Source: Acidobacteriota bacterium
GTDB lineage: Bacteria; Acidobacteriota; UBA890; WLXD01
Direction: 5' to 3'
NCBI GenBank assembly: GCA_012103255.1
Contig: WLXD01000006.1
Coordinates: 62,001 to 126,000, forward strand
Length of the DNA stretch: 64,000 bases
Below the pieces are notes generated by a model. The model did no database searches, was not told the origin of the DNA, and saw nothing but the letters and a program-made list of their open reading frames with translations. The translations under genes were made by a program, and so were the position numbers. Numbering within the stretch: position 1 is the stretch's first letter; each line of letters opens with the position of its first letter. Shown one piece after another: positions 26,948 to 37,066 of this stretch.

Positions 26948-26954
26948 GCTTTCC

Positions 26955-27737
26955 TCAGTTCCCCAGAGTGCTGGCCGCCACCGACTGCTCGGCGAGGCTC
27001 AAGACCCAGGGACCTTCCTCCGTGATCGCAACGCTGTGTTCGAAGTGAGCGGACGGGCGACGATCCACGGACACCGCGGTCCAGCCGTCGTCCAGCACCT
27101 CGACACCAGGCGCGCCCATATTCACCATGGGTTCAATCGCCAAGACCATCCCGGGCCGAAGTCGAGGTCCGACTCCGGGATCGCCAAAATTCGGTACTTG
27201 CGGATCTTCGTGGAGCGCTTTGCCTATGCCGTGCCCAACGAAGTCGCGCACGATGGAGAAGCCTTGCTCCTCAACGTAGCGTTGCACCGCAGCCGATATG
27301 TCGCCCACTCGGTTGCCAGGCAAACACTGGCTAATCGCCGCCCTCAACGAGGCTTCGGTGACGCGTAGCAGCCGATCCACTTCTGGCTCCACAGCGCCCA
27401 CCGGCACGGTAATCGCGGAATCGCCATAGTAGCCCTCGAGTCGGACGCCAAGATCGATGCCGAGGATGTCTCCGGGGGCCAGGCGCTTCTTCGTGGACGG
27501 AATGCCATGCACGATTTCTTCGTTTAGCGAAACACACAGGGTTCCGGGGAACCCGCGGTACCCCTTGAACGCCGGCTCGCCACCCAGTTCCCGCACACGC
27601 GCTTCGGCGTACGCGTCGAGTTCGCCCGTCGACACGCCGGGTGCAACGCGCGCGACGACCTCGTCGCGCACCGTCGCCACCACCTGATTGGCGTGGTACA
27701 TGAGCTCAAGCTCAGCTGGCGACTTACATACGATCAT
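26955..27737 (-). CDS. map: Methionine aminopeptidase, type I
   Basis: The 260-residue enzyme removes N-terminal Met from new proteins. The metal ligands are visible in [18 protein letters not shown] (two Asp), [14 protein letters not shown] (His), VLAIEPMVN (Glu) and [11 protein letters not shown] (Glu). I start at the ATG at 27737, which overlaps the adk stop as ATGA; longer in-frame readings would enter adk. The length is normal for the type I short form. Confidence 0.96.
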   Translation of the reverse strand: MIVCKSPAELELMYHANQVVATVRDEVVARVAPGVSTGELDAYAEARVRELGGEPAFKGYRGFPGTLCVSLNEEIVHGIPSTKKRLAPGDILGIDLGVRLEGYYGDSAITVPVGAVEPEVDRLLRVTEASLRAAISQCLPGNRVGDISAAVQRYVEEQGFSIVRDFVGHGIGKALHEDPQVPNFGDPGVGPRLRPGMVLAIEPMVNMGAPGVEVLDDGWTAVSVDRRPSAHFEHSVAITEEGPWVLSLAEQSVAASTLGN

Positions 27738-28381
27738 TGGCGCACCGTCGCGTCGACCCGATCCCAGACCTCGTCGATATCGCCCTCGCCATCGATCCGG
27801 GCCAAAAGGCCGCGCTCCGAGTAGAAGTCGACCAGGGGTTCGGTGGAATCCCGGTAAACGCCCAATCGGTCCCGAACAACTGCTTCGCGATCGTCTTCTC
27901 GCTGGATGAGTTCCGTGCCGCACCGGTCACAGTGCACACCGTCGGAGGGCGGGTTGAATCGCAGATGGAAGTTCGCGTTGCATCCGGGACAGGCACGGCG
28001 CTTCGATAGCCGATCCACCAGGACGTCTTCGGCAACCTCCAGAAAAAGGACCCTGTCGACTCGTCGCGAATCGGCATCGCTGAGAATCTCGTCCAAAGTG
28101 GTCGCCTGCGCCGTGTTGCGCGGGTAACCGTCGAGAATCGCTCCCCCGTCGGCATCCGCCTGGGCCAAGCGATCGCGGACCAGCTCCGCAAGGGTGTCGT
28201 CGTCCACGAGTTGACCCGAGTCCATGATCGACTTGGCTCGCAGGCCAACCTCAGTCTCCGCAGCCACGGCTTCCCGCAACATGTCTCCCGTGGAGACCTG
28301 CGGAATGCCGTACTTCGTGGAAAGACGGGCGGCCTGAGTGCCCTTTCCGGCACCCGGCGGCCCCAGAAAGACGAGGAGCAT
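27734..28381 (-). CDS. adk: Adenylate kinase (zinc-lid type)
   Basis: The 215-residue enzyme interconverts ATP plus AMP with two ADP. It has the P-loop GPPGAGKGTQA, the AMP-site block STGDMLREAV and DGYPRN, and a lid domain with four cysteines (CPGCNAN...HCDRCG) that bind zinc. It follows secY with a one-base TGATG overlap. Confidence 0.97.
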   Translation of the reverse strand: MLLVFLGPPGAGKGTQAARLSTKYGIPQVSTGDMLREAVAAETEVGLRAKSIMDSGQLVDDDTLAELVRDRLAQADADGGAILDGYPRNTAQATTLDEILSDADSRRVDRVLFLEVAEDVLVDRLSKRRACPGCNANFHLRFNPPSDGVHCDRCGTELIQREDDREAVVRDRLGVYRDSTEPLVDFYSERGLLARIDGEGDIDEVWDRVDATVRQ

Positions 28382-29766
28382 CAGACGAAACGCCTCCCTC
28401 TGACCTTGCCGCCCTTGATGAAGCCGTCGTAGTGCCGCATCACGAGCTGGCTTTCGATCTGGCGCACGGTATCCATGGCCACACCGACAAGGATCAGCAG
28501 GGACGTTCCGCCGAAGAAGAAGGTCACTCCAAGCCCCTCGGTTACCCAGAGGGGAAGCATCGAATCAAGGAACGGACCGATCACGGGAATCGGAGCCACT
28601 TTGAAGCCGGAAATCAGAAACACCGGCAACACCGCGACCGCCGAAAGATACAGCGCACCAACGAGGGTGAGCTTGGTCAGCACATCGTCGATGTACTGCG
28701 CGGTGCGCTTCCCAGGTCGGATCCCAGGAATAAAGCCACCGTACTTCCGCATGTTGTCGGCCACATCTTCGGGGTTGAAGATGATCGCGGTGTAGAAGTA
28801 ACAGAAGAAGATGATCCCGCTGACGTACAGCAGGTTGTAGAGGGGTTGGCCCCACTGCAACGCGTTGCTAACCGCCTGCGCCCACGGATGATTGATGAAC
28901 TGCGTAATCGTCTGCGGGAACATGATGATCGACGATGCGAAGATCACAGGGATAACACCTGAGGTGTTGACCCGAATCGGCAGATGCGTGCTCTGACCGC
29001 CGTACATTTTCCGGCCCACGACGCGCTTCGCGTACTGCACCGGGATGCGGCGCTGGCCACTCTCCATCAACACAACGAACGCCGTAGTCACGACCATCAC
29101 GAGGCCCAGCAGGGCCAGCGTGAGAACGCTGAGCGCACCAACTTCGAGCTGCTGATAGGTCTGAATGGCGCCGGTCGGGAGTCCCACCGCGATACCCGCG
29201 AAAATCAACAGCGAGATGCCGTTGCCAATGCCACGCTCGGTAATCTGCTCACCAAGCCACATCAGAAACGCCGTTCCGGTGGTGAGGGTGAGGATTGTCA
29301 TGAAGCGGAAGCCCCAACCCGGGGTATCCACGAGTGGCAGTCCCGAGGGGCTCGGTGTGTTCTCCAGCGTGATTGCGATCGCCGATGACTGGATGATCGA
29401 CAGAACGATCGTGCCGTAGCGCGTGTACTGCGTGATCTTCTTTTTCCCGAGCTCGCCTTCTTTCTGCAAGCGCTCGAGATACGGCCAGACGACCGTCAGC
29501 AACTGCAGGATGATCGATGCCGAGATGTACGGCATGATGCCGAGCGCGAAAATCGTCATCTGCGAAAGAGCACCACCGGAGAACAGATCGACAAAGCCGA
29601 AGAACGTTCCCTGCAACGAGTTGAACAGATCGGCAACTGCCTGCCCGTTGATGCCCGGCGTGGGAATGTTGGCACCGATCCGGAACACCGCGAGCAACCC
29701 GAACGTGAAGAGCACGCGGGCGCGCAGATCCGGGATCGAGAAGATATTCCGGATGGTCTCGATCAT
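28381..29766 (-). CDS. secY: Preprotein translocase subunit SecY
   Basis: The 461-residue protein has about ten membrane segments and SecY landmarks: RVLFTFGLLAVFRIGANIPTPGI at the start, the plug region GALSQMTIFALGIMPYISASI, and the cytoplasmic loops with RRIPVQYAKR and the KYGGFIPGIRPGK stretch. It forms the protein-conducting channel with SecE, also encoded here, and SecG, which is not seen. Its ATG overlaps the rplO stop. Confidence 0.98.
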   Translation of the reverse strand: MIETIRNIFSIPDLRARVLFTFGLLAVFRIGANIPTPGINGQAVADLFNSLQGTFFGFVDLFSGGALSQMTIFALGIMPYISASIILQLLTVVWPYLERLQKEGELGKKKITQYTRYGTIVLSIIQSSAIAITLENTPSPSGLPLVDTPGWGFRFMTILTLTTGTAFLMWLGEQITERGIGNGISLLIFAGIAVGLPTGAIQTYQQLEVGALSVLTLALLGLVMVVTTAFVVLMESGQRRIPVQYAKRVVGRKMYGGQSTHLPIRVNTSGVIPVIFASSIIMFPQTITQFINHPWAQAVSNALQWGQPLYNLLYVSGIIFFCYFYTAIIFNPEDVADNMRKYGGFIPGIRPGKRTAQYIDDVLTKLTLVGALYLSAVAVLPVFLISGFKVAPIPVIGPFLDSMLPLWVTEGLGVTFFFGGTSLLILVGVAMDTVRQIESQLVMRHYDGFIKGGKVRGRRFV

Positions 29767-30350
29767 TCCTCTTCGCCCCCATCCGCAGCGACGTCTTCAG
29801 AGTCGCTCTCGGCGACTTCCTCTACCGGCTCTGCTACCACCTCATCAGCGGCGTCGGCGGAGTCATCCGCGGCCTCCGCTACGGGAGCGGCCGCAGCCTC
29901 GTTGTCGGAGGCGACGGCATCGGCCGTACCACCGGCAGCAACGATCTTCTCTGCAGCCGACTTCGTGAAGCGGTGGACTCGAACCGTGAGGGCGACTTCG
30001 AGGTCGCCACGGCCCATCACCACGATCTTGTCGTAGCGCCCCTTGATGATCCCCGCGTCGAGCAACGCCGCTTCGTCAACGGTCGCGCCTGCGGCGAACC
30101 GCGCGAGCTGGTCGAGGTTTACCTCGGCCCATGCGGTGCGGAAAAGGTAGTTGCTGAAACCACGCTTCGGGATCCTTCGGATCAGCGGCAACGAGCCGCC
30201 CTCGAAACCGGGCTTCATGCTCCAACCGGAGCGCGATTTAGCGCCGTTCTCTCCGCGTCCCGCGGTGCGACCGTAGCCGGAACCGTGACCGCGGCCTACC
30301 CGCTTGCGCGCCTTGCGGCGTTCCTTGGGTCGTGCGTCGTGGATCTTCAT
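29763..30350 (-). CDS. rplO: 50S ribosomal protein L15 with acidic C-terminal extension
   Basis: The start at 30350 has AGGAGG seven bases upstream and gives MKIHDARPKERRKARKRVGRG, the standard opening. L15 features GRTAGRGENGAKSRSG and GFEGGSLPLIRRIPKRGF follow. The normal protein ends near residue 140; here about 55 further residues are rich in Ala, Asp and Glu (many EEVAES/DSADAADE-type runs). The product is 195 residues. Confidence 0.96.
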   Translation of the reverse strand: MKIHDARPKERRKARKRVGRGHGSGYGRTAGRGENGAKSRSGWSMKPGFEGGSLPLIRRIPKRGFSNYLFRTAWAEVNLDQLARFAAGATVDEAALLDAGIIKGRYDKIVVMGRGDLEVALTVRVHRFTKSAAEKIVAAGGTADAVASDNEAAAAPVAEAADDSADAADEVVAEPVEEVAESDSEDVAADGGEEE

Positions 30351-30404
30351 TCGGGTGCCTCCTGATGGTCGCCGCAACGATAGTTGCGACTCGGCTTGAT
30401 GAAT

Positions 30405-30587
30405 CTAAGCTTCGTCCACCTTGACGAGGTGGCTGACGATGTCGATCTGGCCGCGCACGCGCGGCGAATCATCGCGCTCTACGCGCTGTCCGATGCGGCG
30501 CAGGCCCAGGCCGAGAAGCGCTTCGCGCTGCGGCTTGGGACGACCGATCTTGCTGCGAACCTGTTCGATAACGATCTTCTTGGCCAT
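30405..30587 (-). CDS. rpmD: 50S ribosomal protein L30
   Basis: From the ATG at 30587 the product is 60 residues (MAKKIVIEQVRSKIGRPKPQREALLGLGLRRI...), with the expected L30 pattern and length. It lies between rpsE and rplO as in the standard spc operon. Confidence 0.96.
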   Translation of the reverse strand: MAKKIVIEQVRSKIGRPKPQREALLGLGLRRIGQRVERDDSPRVRGQIDIVSHLVKVDEA

Positions 30588-30601
30588 GACAGTACTCTTG
30601 G

Positions 30602-31123
30602 TCAGCTGACGGAAACGTGCTCGAGAGGAACCCCGCGAATACGCGCGACCTCTGCCGGGTCCTTGACGGCATCGATTGCCGCGAAGGTTGCCTTGAGCAT
30701 GTTGTGCGGGTTCCGTGAACCGATGCACTTGGTCAGGATGTCGTGAACGCCGGCAAGTTCGAGGACGGCGCGCACCGCGCCGCCGGCGATCACGCCGGTA
30801 CCAGGACCTGCTGGTTTGAGAACCACGTGGCCTGCGCCGAAGCGGCCTTCGACGCCGTGCGGCAGCGTGCCTCCGTCCATCGGGACGCGGACGACATTCT
30901 TGCGGGCTTCCTGCACGCCTTTGCGAATGGCCAACTGGACCTCGCGGGCCTTACCCAGCCCCCAACCAACGTGACCATGGCGGTCGCCGACCACCACAAG
31001 CGCGTTGAAGCCCATGTTCTTGCCGCCCTTGACGACCTTGGTGACGCGATTGATCGCGACAACCGTGTCTTGCAGCTCGTGCTCGAGCGTCTTGGGATCG
31101 ATGCGATCCAAACGTTTTGCCAT
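30602..31123 (-). CDS. rpsE: 30S ribosomal protein S5
   Basis: The 173-residue protein has the double-stranded RNA-binding part ([23 protein letters not shown]) and the [38 protein letters not shown] block. S5 takes part in decoding fidelity and mRNA helicase activity. The order rplR-rpsE-rpmD is standard. Confidence 0.98.
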   Translation of the reverse strand: MAKRLDRIDPKTLEHELQDTVVAINRVTKVVKGGKNMGFNALVVVGDRHGHVGWGLGKAREVQLAIRKGVQEARKNVVRVPMDGGTLPHGVEGRFGAGHVVLKPAGPGTGVIAGGAVRAVLELAGVHDILTKCIGSRNPHNMLKATFAAIDAVKDPAEVARIRGVPLEHVSVS

Positions 31124-31132
31124 TGGTAACTC

Positions 31133-31510
31133 CTAGACCACCAGGCCGGCTTCGCGGACGGCCTCGGCGACCGCGCGGACACGGCCATGATAGTTATAGC
31201 CGCCGCGATCGAATACGACCGTCTTGACGCCCGCCTCGCCAGCCCGTTCGGCCAGCAGCTTCCCTGCCTCGGTCGCAGCCGCCACTGTGGCGCCCTGCGC
31301 GTGACCGCGCTCCTTGAAAGCCTGCTCCAACGTGGAGACGGCTGCCACAGTGCGACCAACCGAGTCGTCGATGACCTGCAGCTGGAGGTGACGGTTCGAC
31401 CGGAACACGGCCAAGCGTGGTCGCTCGGGCGTGCCGAGCACCTTGCGCCTGACGCGCTGGCGCACGGCCGCGCGGCGGGCTTCCTTTTTCTTTCTGCGAT
31501 TGACCTGCAT
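31133..31510 (-). CDS. rplR: 50S ribosomal protein L18
   Basis: The 125-residue protein has a basic N terminus, then [21 protein letters not shown] and the terminal [25 protein letters not shown]18 binds 5S rRNA. The gene lies nine bases before rpsE. Confidence 0.97.
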   Translation of the reverse strand: MQVNRRKKKEARRAAVRQRVRRKVLGTPERPRLAVFRSNRHLQLQVIDDSVGRTVAAVSTLEQAFKERGHAQGATVAAATEAGKLLAERAGEAGVKTVVFDRGGYNYHGRVRAVAEAVREAGLVV

Positions 31511-31513
31511 CGT

Positions 31514-32062
31514 CTACGCTCCTACGCCCGCGCCGGACTTTCCGACCTTGGTACGTACGATCTCGTCGCTGTAGCGGATGCCCTTACCCTTGTAGGCGTC
31601 GGGCGGACGGAAGCGGCGAATCTGGGCCGCAACCTCCCCTACCTGCTGCTTGTCGATTCCTTCGATCACAATGTGCGTCTGATCAGGGGTGCTGATCGCG
31701 AGGCCGTCCGGCGTCGGGAAGTCGACATCGTGCGAAAAGCCGAGCTGCATGTTCAGCGTCTTGCCCTTCATCTGCGCGCGATAACCGACGCCCTGGATCT
31801 CGAGTTCACGCTTAAAACCGCTGGTAACGCCCTGCACGGAGTTGTTGGCAAGCGCACGAGCAAGACCATGGAACGCCCGCGTCTGCTTGTCCTCGTTGGC
31901 GCGCGCGAAGACGATCGCGCCCTCGTCGACGGATGCCGAGATTCCTGCGGGGATCGGGCTAGTGAGCTCGCCCTTGGACCCCTTCACGGTCAGCTGATCG
32001 CCTTTGACGACCGCCGTTACCCCATCGGGCAACGTGATCGGATTCTTGCCGACTCGGGACAT
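31514..32062 (-). CDS. rplF: 50S ribosomal protein L6
   Basis: I use the ATG at 32062 (MSRVGKNPITLPDGVTA), which gives 182 residues; a longer reading would overlap rpsH. The conserved C-terminal PDAYKGKGIRYSDEIVRTKVGKSGA is intact. L6 lies near the factor-binding site of the large subunit. Confidence 0.97.
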   Translation of the reverse strand: MSRVGKNPITLPDGVTAVVKGDQLTVKGSKGELTSPIPAGISASVDEGAIVFARANEDKQTRAFHGLARALANNSVQGVTSGFKRELEIQGVGYRAQMKGKTLNMQLGFSHDVDFPTPDGLAISTPDQTHIVIEGIDKQQVGEVAAQIRRFRPPDAYKGKGIRYSDEIVRTKVGKSGAGVGA

Positions 32063-32064
32063 GG

Positions 32065-32460
32065 CTACAAGACCTCGCAGAGCACTTCGCCGCCAACACC
32101 CTGCTCCCGGCACTGACGATCGGTCATGACGCCACGCGAGGTGGAGATCATGGCGACGCCAAGACCGTTGAGCACGGACGGCAAGCTCGACTTGTTGCAG
32201 TAGACGCGCAGGCCGGGGCTGCTCACGCGCTTCAAGCCGGTAATCGCGCTCTCGCGATCCCCGACGTACTTGAGTTCGATGTCGATGCGACCCTGCGGGC
32301 CCTCATCGACCGATTCGAAACCCTTGACGTAGCCCTCGTCCCGCAGGATTCGGGCGATTTCACGCTTCGTGTTCGACGCCGGAATACTGACGTCGGCATG
32401 CCCCGCGCCGATGGCGTTGCGTACCCGTGCCAGCATGTCGGCGATGGGATCGGTCATCAT
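32065..32460 (-). CDS. rpsH: 30S ribosomal protein S8
   Basis: The product of about 131 residues opens MTDPIADMLARVRNA and closes with GVAMISTSRGVMTDRQCREQGVGGEVLCEVL, the S8 signature. Two consecutive ATG codons (32460 and 32457) are possible starts. S8 binds 16S rRNA and in enterobacteria also represses the spc operon; no S8 site was identified here. Confidence 0.97.
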   Translation of the reverse strand: MMTDPIADMLARVRNAIGAGHADVSIPASNTKREIARILRDEGYVKGFESVDEGPQGRIDIELKYVGDRESAITGLKRVSSPGLRVYCNKSSLPSVLNGLGVAMISTSRGVMTDRQCREQGVGGEVLCEVL

Positions 32461-32484
32461 GGTCTTTTGTCTCCGGAGCCAGCT

Positions 32485-32670
32485 CTACCAGCTGGCTTTC
32501 TTGACGCCGGGAAGCTCGCCGTTGAGTGCGCGCTTGCGGAAGCACAACCGGCACATCTGGAACTTCCGCATGAACGCACGCGACCGCCCGCACTGGCGGC
32601 AGCGGTTGACACGGCGGCTCGAGAACTTCGGTTTGCGCTTCGACTTCGCGATCCAAGCGGTTGTGGCCAC
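32485..32670 (-). CDS. rpsN: 30S ribosomal protein S14, type Z
   Basis: A GTG at 32670 opens a 61-residue protein with the zinc ribbon Cys-x2-Cys ([10 protein letters not shown]) and Cys-x2-Cys ([10 protein letters not shown]) and the ending [10 protein letters not shown]. This is the short zinc-dependent S14. No longer zinc-free S14 copy is in the window. An upstream ATG in frame would add 30 non-homologous residues and overlap rplE, so I reject it. Confidence 0.95.
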   Translation of the reverse strand: MATTAWIAKSKRKPKFSSRRVNRCRQCGRSRAFMRKFQMCRLCFRKRALNGELPGVKKASW

Positions 32671-32681
32671 AGCTTCTCCGT

Positions 32682-33239
32682 CTACTGGTCGCGGCGGAAC
32701 GGCATGCCGATCGCTTCGAGCAGCGCTCGGGCATCGTCGTCGTTTTCCGCCGAGGTACAAATCGTTACATTCATGCCCCGGGTACGATCCACTCGCGTGT
32801 AATCGACCTCGGGGAAAATCAGCTGGTCCTTGAGACCGAGCGTGTAGTTGCCTCGCCCATCGAAAGAGCGCCGCGGCACGCCGCGGAAGTCACGTACACG
32901 CGGAAGCGTGATGGTGATCAGTCGATCGAGGAACTCGTACATCTTGGCTCCGCGCAGCGTGACCGAGCACCCGACGGGCAACCCCTCACGCAGCTTGAAA
33001 GCCGCAATGGACTTCTTGGCGCGCCGCACCACCGGCTTCTGGCCGGTCACGACGCCCAACTCGTCAATCGCGCCATCGAGCTCCTTGATGTCCTGCGATG
33101 CACGGCCGACGCCAACGTTGACGCTGACCTTCACCAGGCGCGGCACGGCCATGACGTTGCCGAAGTCACCTTCGGTCAGCATCTTGGGCCGGATCTCCTG
33201 CTCGTAGACCGTCTTTAGTCGCGGAACCATTGCATTCAC
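32682..33239 (-). CDS. rplE: 50S ribosomal protein L5
   Basis: The protein of about 185 residues contains [38 protein letters not shown] and [33 protein letters not shown]5 binds 5S rRNA and contacts the P-site tRNA. The start is either the GTG at 33239 or the ATG at 33230; neither has a clear ribosome-binding site. Confidence 0.97.
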   Translation of the reverse strand: MNAMVPRLKTVYEQEIRPKMLTEGDFGNVMAVPRLVKVSVNVGVGRASQDIKELDGAIDELGVVTGQKPVVRRAKKSIAAFKLREGLPVGCSVTLRGAKMYEFLDRLITITLPRVRDFRGVPRRSFDGRGNYTLGLKDQLIFPEVDYTRVDRTRGMNVTICTSAENDDDARALLEAIGMPFRRDQ

Positions 33240-33241
33240 CG

Positions 33242-33568
33242 TCAGGACTTCTCGATGATGGCCCCGCCCCGGCTGACCCGGACCTTGGAACCGGCCTCGA
33301 GGAACTTGTAGCCGACTCGCGTCGGGGCGTTGGTCTCCGGATCGAGCACAGCAACGTTCGAGATATGAACGGCTGACTCGGCCTGCACAAGACCACCTTG
33401 AATATTTTGCTGGGGGTTCGGCTTCACGGCCTTCGTCATCATGTTGACGCCCTCGACCAGAACCCGACCACTATCAGGATCGACCGAGAGAACGCGGCCA
33501 CTCTTGCCGCGATCTTTGCCGGCGATCACATACACCGTGTCGTTCTTCTTGACCCTTACTCCCGCCAT
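33242..33568 (-). CDS. rplX: 50S ribosomal protein L24
   Basis: The ATG at 33568 shares its A with the rplN stop (TGATG). The 108-residue product has the KOW motif region VKKNDTVYVIAGKDRGKSGRVLSVDP and ends with the normal L24 C-terminal strand. A GTG one codon upstream is possible but inferior. L24 helps initiate large-subunit assembly. Confidence 0.96.
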   Translation of the reverse strand: MAGVRVKKNDTVYVIAGKDRGKSGRVLSVDPDSGRVLVEGVNMMTKAVKPNPQQNIQGGLVQAESAVHISNVAVLDPETNAPTRVGYKFLEAGSKVRVSRGGAIIEKS

Positions 33569-33939
33569 CACAGCACCTCGGGCGCGAGCGAGACGATCCG
33601 CATGAATCGCTTATCGCGCAGCTCACGACCCACCGGACCAAACACGCGCGTGCCAACCGGCTCGCCCTGTGCGTTGATCAGAACGGCTGCGTTGTTGTCG
33701 AACCGGATGTAGGAACCGTCCTTACGGCCGGTCTCCTTGCGCGTCCGAACAATCACGGCACGCACCACCTGGCCCTTCTTGATCTGCCCGTGCGGAATCG
33801 CTTCCTTAACGGTCGCAGAGATCACGTCACCGAGCCCGGCGATACGGCCCACGCTCGAGCCACCGATACGGCGGATGCACGCGATCTTTCGAGCGCCGGA
33901 GTTATCCGCGACGTCGAGTACCGTCTCCATCTGGATCAT
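33568..33939 (-). CDS. rplN: 50S ribosomal protein L14
   Basis: The 123-residue protein starts [22 protein letters not shown] and ends [23 protein letters not shown], an unmodified L14. It forms an intersubunit bridge and is the first gene of the classical spc operon, 15 bases after rpsQ. Confidence 0.98.
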   Translation of the reverse strand: MIQMETVLDVADNSGARKIACIRRIGGSSVGRIAGLGDVISATVKEAIPHGQIKKGQVVRAVIVRTRKETGRKDGSYIRFDNNAAVLINAQGEPVGTRVFGPVGRELRDKRFMRIVSLAPEVL

Positions 33940-33954
33940 GGTTCTACCTCGTCG

Positions 33955-34245
33955 TTACTCGCTGGCGCCCGAGCCGGGAGCGCGCTGAACCACCTCGACC
34001 ACACGCCACCGCTTGCGCGCCGACATCGGGCGACACTCGGCCAGGCGAACACGATCCCCGACATTGCAGTCGTTGTCAGCATCGTGGGCCATGAACTTGG
34101 TGCGCGAACGCACAACCTTCTTGTACAGCGGGTGCGCCCAGCTACGCTCGACCGTCACAACCACGGTCTGGTCCATCTTGTCGCTGGTCACGACCCCGAC
34201 TTCCTGGCGGCCCTTGATCGCGGGCGCCGCGTTGTCGTCACTCAT
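33955..34245 (-). CDS. rpsQ: 30S ribosomal protein S17
   Basis: The 96-residue protein has [28 protein letters not shown] and [25 protein letters not shown], the S17 OB fold. A slightly longer N terminus ([11 protein letters not shown]) precedes the core. Its ATG overlaps the rpmC stop as ATGA. Confidence 0.97.
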   Translation of the reverse strand: MSDDNAAPAIKGRQEVGVVTSDKMDQTVVVTVERSWAHPLYKKVVRSRTKFMAHDADNDCNVGDRVRLAECRPMSARKRWRVVEVVQRAPGSGASE

Positions 34246-34481
34246 GACTGTTCCTCATTGCTTGCCGTCGCAGCCTCCGGCGCCTTCGCGCCGGCGAGCT
34301 CACGCTCTTTGGCTATGGTCAGTGCACGGGCAATATCCCGACGCACCGAACCCAGACGGGCCGCACTCTGGACCTGACCGGTCGTCTTCTGAAAACGCAG
34401 CTTGAACAGCTGCTCGCGCAAGTCCGTGACATGCGCCTGAAGTTCATCGGCGTTCATCCCGCGCAACTCATCGGCTACCAT
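34242..34481 (-). CDS. rpmC: 50S ribosomal protein L29
   Basis: From the ATG at 34481 the product is 79 residues with L29 core [28 protein letters not shown] and [17 protein letters not shown] short Ala/Glu-rich tail follows. The start lies seven bases inside the end of rplP. L29 is at the tunnel exit and contacts signal recognition particle. Confidence 0.95.
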   Translation of the reverse strand: MVADELRGMNADELQAHVTDLREQLFKLRFQKTTGQVQSAARLGSVRRDIARALTIAKERELAGAKAPEAATASNEEQS

Positions 34482-34900
34482 TGCAGCTCCTCCAGCGTCC
34501 GCTTGACGAACTTCGTCTTGAACGGAAGCTTGCGCGCCGCGCGCTTCATCGCCTCGCGTGCGATCTCCTCGTCGACACCCTCCATCTCGTAGAGGATGCG
34601 GCCAGGCTTGATCACAGCAACCCAAAACTCAGGATTACCCTTACCCTTACCCATTCGGACTTCGGCAGGCTTCTGCGTTACCGGCTTGTCCGGGAACACG
34701 CGAATCCACACCTTGCCGCCACGCTTTACGTGACGCGTCATCGCAACACGAGCAGCTTCGATCTGGCGGGCTGTCATCCACGCCGGGTCGAGAGCCTGGA
34801 GACCGAACTCGCCGAACGCGACCGTCGATCCACGCAGCGCCTTGCCGCGACGATGACCGCGGTGCTGCTTGCGATGCTTGATTTTCTTCGGCATCAACAT
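34475..34900 (-). CDS. rplP: 50S ribosomal protein L16
   Basis: The 141-residue protein starts [21 protein letters not shown] and contains [23 protein letters not shown] and [27 protein letters not shown]16 lies at the A-site tRNA elbow. Length and motifs are standard. Confidence 0.98.
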   Translation of the reverse strand: MLMPKKIKHRKQHRGHRRGKALRGSTVAFGEFGLQALDPAWMTARQIEAARVAMTRHVKRGGKVWIRVFPDKPVTQKPAEVRMGKGKGNPEFWVAVIKPGRILYEMEGVDEEIAREAMKRAARKLPFKTKFVKRTLEELQW

Positions 34901-34925
34901 CGGTTTACGTCCTTAACTCGTCCGC

Positions 34926-35585
34926 TCAGGCCGAAACGTTGGCGCGACGCGCCAGGTCCGGGCTGAGAATCTCTCCCTGATAAATCCACACTTTGACGCC
35001 GATTCGACCATAGGTGGTCTTGGCTTCGGCGAAGCCGTAGTCGATGTCTGCGCGTAGCGTGTGCAGCGGCAACTTGCCGTGGAGATACCACTCCGCGCGA
35101 GCAATCTCGAGGCCGCCGAGGCGACCACCACACCGAACTTTGATGCCCTCGGCACCGAACCGCTGTGCGCTCTCCAGAGCCTTACGCATCGCGCGGCGGA
35201 AGGCCACGCGGCGCTCCAACTGCATGGCAACATTCTCGGCCACCAACTGCGCGTCCACCTCCGGGCGGTGAATCTCCTGAATGTTGATGAACACCTCGCG
35301 GCCGGTCTCCTGCTCGATCGCTCGCTTCAGCCGATCCACTTCGGCTCCCTTGCGACCGATCACGATCCCGGGACGTGCTGTGTACACATCAATCTTCAGC
35401 TTGTTCGCCGCGCGCTCGATATCCACTCGGGAGATACCCGCGTGATACAGGCGCTCCTTGATGCTGTCGCGCAGCGAAATGTCCTCGTGCAGCAGGTCCG
35501 CGTAGTCCTTGTCGGCATACCAGCGCGAGCGCCAGTCCTTCGTGTAGCCGAGGCGAAAACCGTACGGATGAGTCTTGTTACCCAT
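34926..35585 (-). CDS. rpsC: 30S ribosomal protein S3
   Basis: The 219-residue protein starts [22 protein letters not shown] and has the KH-domain GxxG region ([19 protein letters not shown]) and the C-terminal [15 protein letters not shown]3 forms part of the mRNA entry channel. Its ATG shares one base with the rplV stop. Confidence 0.98.
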   Translation of the reverse strand: MGNKTHPYGFRLGYTKDWRSRWYADKDYADLLHEDISLRDSIKERLYHAGISRVDIERAANKLKIDVYTARPGIVIGRKGAEVDRLKRAIEQETGREVFINIQEIHRPEVDAQLVAENVAMQLERRVAFRRAMRKALESAQRFGAEGIKVRCGGRLGGLEIARAEWYLHGKLPLHTLRADIDYGFAEAKTTYGRIGVKVWIYQGEILSPDLARRANVSA

Positions 35586-35938
35586 CAGACGTCCCTCTCT
35601 GCCAGCTTCACCGTGACGTGGCTGGTTCGCTTGATAATCGGAAACGCGCGACCCATGGGCTGCGGACGAATCCGCGGGGGTAGCGACGGGCCTGGGTCGA
35701 CAAACATCTCTGCGATGTACAGCTCGTCGACATCGACCTCGGGCTTGAGATTCTCAGCGTTCGCCACCGCGGAACGCAGCAGTGTCTCGAGCGACTTCGA
35801 AGCCCGCTTCTTGGACAACTGGAGCACTCCGAGAGCCGCGGGCACCTGCTGGCCGCGAATCTGATCCGCGACGAGGCGGAACTTCTGCGGCGATCCCCGC
35901 AGGAACCGGGCGCGCGCCGTACTGACGTGATCAGCCAT
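35585..35938 (-). CDS. rplV: 50S ribosomal protein L22
   Basis: The 117-residue protein has the L22 core [21 protein letters not shown] and [29 protein letters not shown], the latter part of the long beta hairpin that lines the exit tunnel. It lies two bases after rpsS. Confidence 0.97.
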   Translation of the reverse strand: MADHVSTARARFLRGSPQKFRLVADQIRGQQVPAALGVLQLSKKRASKSLETLLRSAVANAENLKPEVDVDELYIAEMFVDPGPSLPPRIRPQPMGRAFPIIKRTSHVTVKLAERDV

Positions 35939-35940
35939 GA

Positions 35941-36222
35941 CTACCTGAACCCCGTCTTCTTGTCGCCACCGATGTGCGAACGGAAAGTCCGCGTGGGCGC
36001 GAACTCGCCCAACTTGTGACCGACCATGTTCTCGGTGATGTAGACCGGAATGAATCGCTTGCCGTTGTGTACCGCCAAGGTGTGCCCGACCATGTCCGGC
36101 GTGACGGTGGAACGACGAGACCAGGTCTTGTGCACGCTGCGGTCGTTCGCCGCGTTCATCGCGTCGATCTTGCGCTGCAGGGAATCCTGCACGTACGGGC
36201 CCTTCTTCAGTGAACGTGTCAT
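35941..36222 (-). CDS. rpsS: 30S ribosomal protein S19
   Basis: The 93-residue protein starts [22 protein letters not shown] and has [30 protein letters not shown] and [15 protein letters not shown]19 sits in the head of the small subunit with S13. Standard length and place between rplB and rplV. Confidence 0.98.
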   Translation of the reverse strand: MTRSLKKGPYVQDSLQRKIDAMNAANDRSVHKTWSRRSTVTPDMVGHTLAVHNGKRFIPVYITENMVGHKLGEFAPTRTFRSHIGGDKKTGFR

Positions 36223-36225
36223 TCC

Positions 36226-37065
36226 CTACTTTCTCCTGCGACCCTGGTCGCGACGGCGCACGATGAACCGTGATGTGCGCTTGTTGCGCCGCGTCTTGGC
36301 ACCCTTGGTGGGCTTACCCCAGGGCGTACATGGGTGACGACCGCCAGAAGCCTTGCCTTCACCACCACCCATCGGGTGATCGATCGGGTTCATGGCCACG
36401 CCGCGCGTGTGCGGTCGGCGCCCGAGCCAGCGTCGCCGGCCCGCCTTTCCATAAGATTCGTTCTGGTGCTCTACGTTGCCGATCTGGCCGAGCACCGCCT
36501 TGCAATTCAGATGAATGAGCCGAACCTCGCCGGACGGCAGCCGCACCTGGGCGTACTTACCTTCCTTGGCAGCGAGAACGGCCTGAGCGCCGGCGCTGCG
36601 TGCGATCTGCGCGCCCTTGCCTGGCTTCATCTCGATGCATGAGATCACGGTACCGAGGGGAATCGCCCTCAGAGGCAGGCAGTTGCCGGGACGGATCTCG
36701 GCCTCTGCGCCCGACATAAGCACGTCGCCCACGCTCACACCGTTCGGCGCAATGATGTAACGCTTCTCGCCGTCGTAGTAGTGCAGGAGGGCAATCCGCG
36801 CCGTGCGGTTCGGGTCGTACTCGACCGAAGCCACCTTTGCCGGGACGCCATCCTTGTTCCGACGGAAATCGATCTCGCGGTAACGCCGCTTGTGCGCACC
36901 ACCACGATGACGAATCGTTACCCGGCCCTTGTGATTGCGGCCGGAAATCCGCTTCTTGCCCTTCGAAAGGCTCTTGAGCGGTTTGTTCTCAGTAACCTCG
37001 GCATAGTCCGGCTTCTTGCGGAAGCGCTGGCCCGGCGAGGTCGGCTTGAGCTGTCGCGTTGCCAT
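36226..37065 (-). CDS. rplB: 50S ribosomal protein L2
   Basis: The 279-residue protein has [40 protein letters not shown] and the peptidyl-transferase-proximal [22 protein letters not shown] with its essential His. L2 is needed for subunit association. It starts one base after the rplW stop. Confidence 0.98.
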   Translation of the reverse strand: MATRQLKPTSPGQRFRKKPDYAEVTENKPLKSLSKGKKRISGRNHKGRVTIRHRGGAHKRRYREIDFRRNKDGVPAKVASVEYDPNRTARIALLHYYDGEKRYIIAPNGVSVGDVLMSGAEAEIRPGNCLPLRAIPLGTVISCIEMKPGKGAQIARSAGAQAVLAAKEGKYAQVRLPSGEVRLIHLNCKAVLGQIGNVEHQNESYGKAGRRRWLGRRPHTRGVAMNPIDHPMGGGEGKASGGRHPCTPWGKPTKGAKTRRNKRTSRFIVRRRDQGRRRK

Positions 37066-37066
37066 C

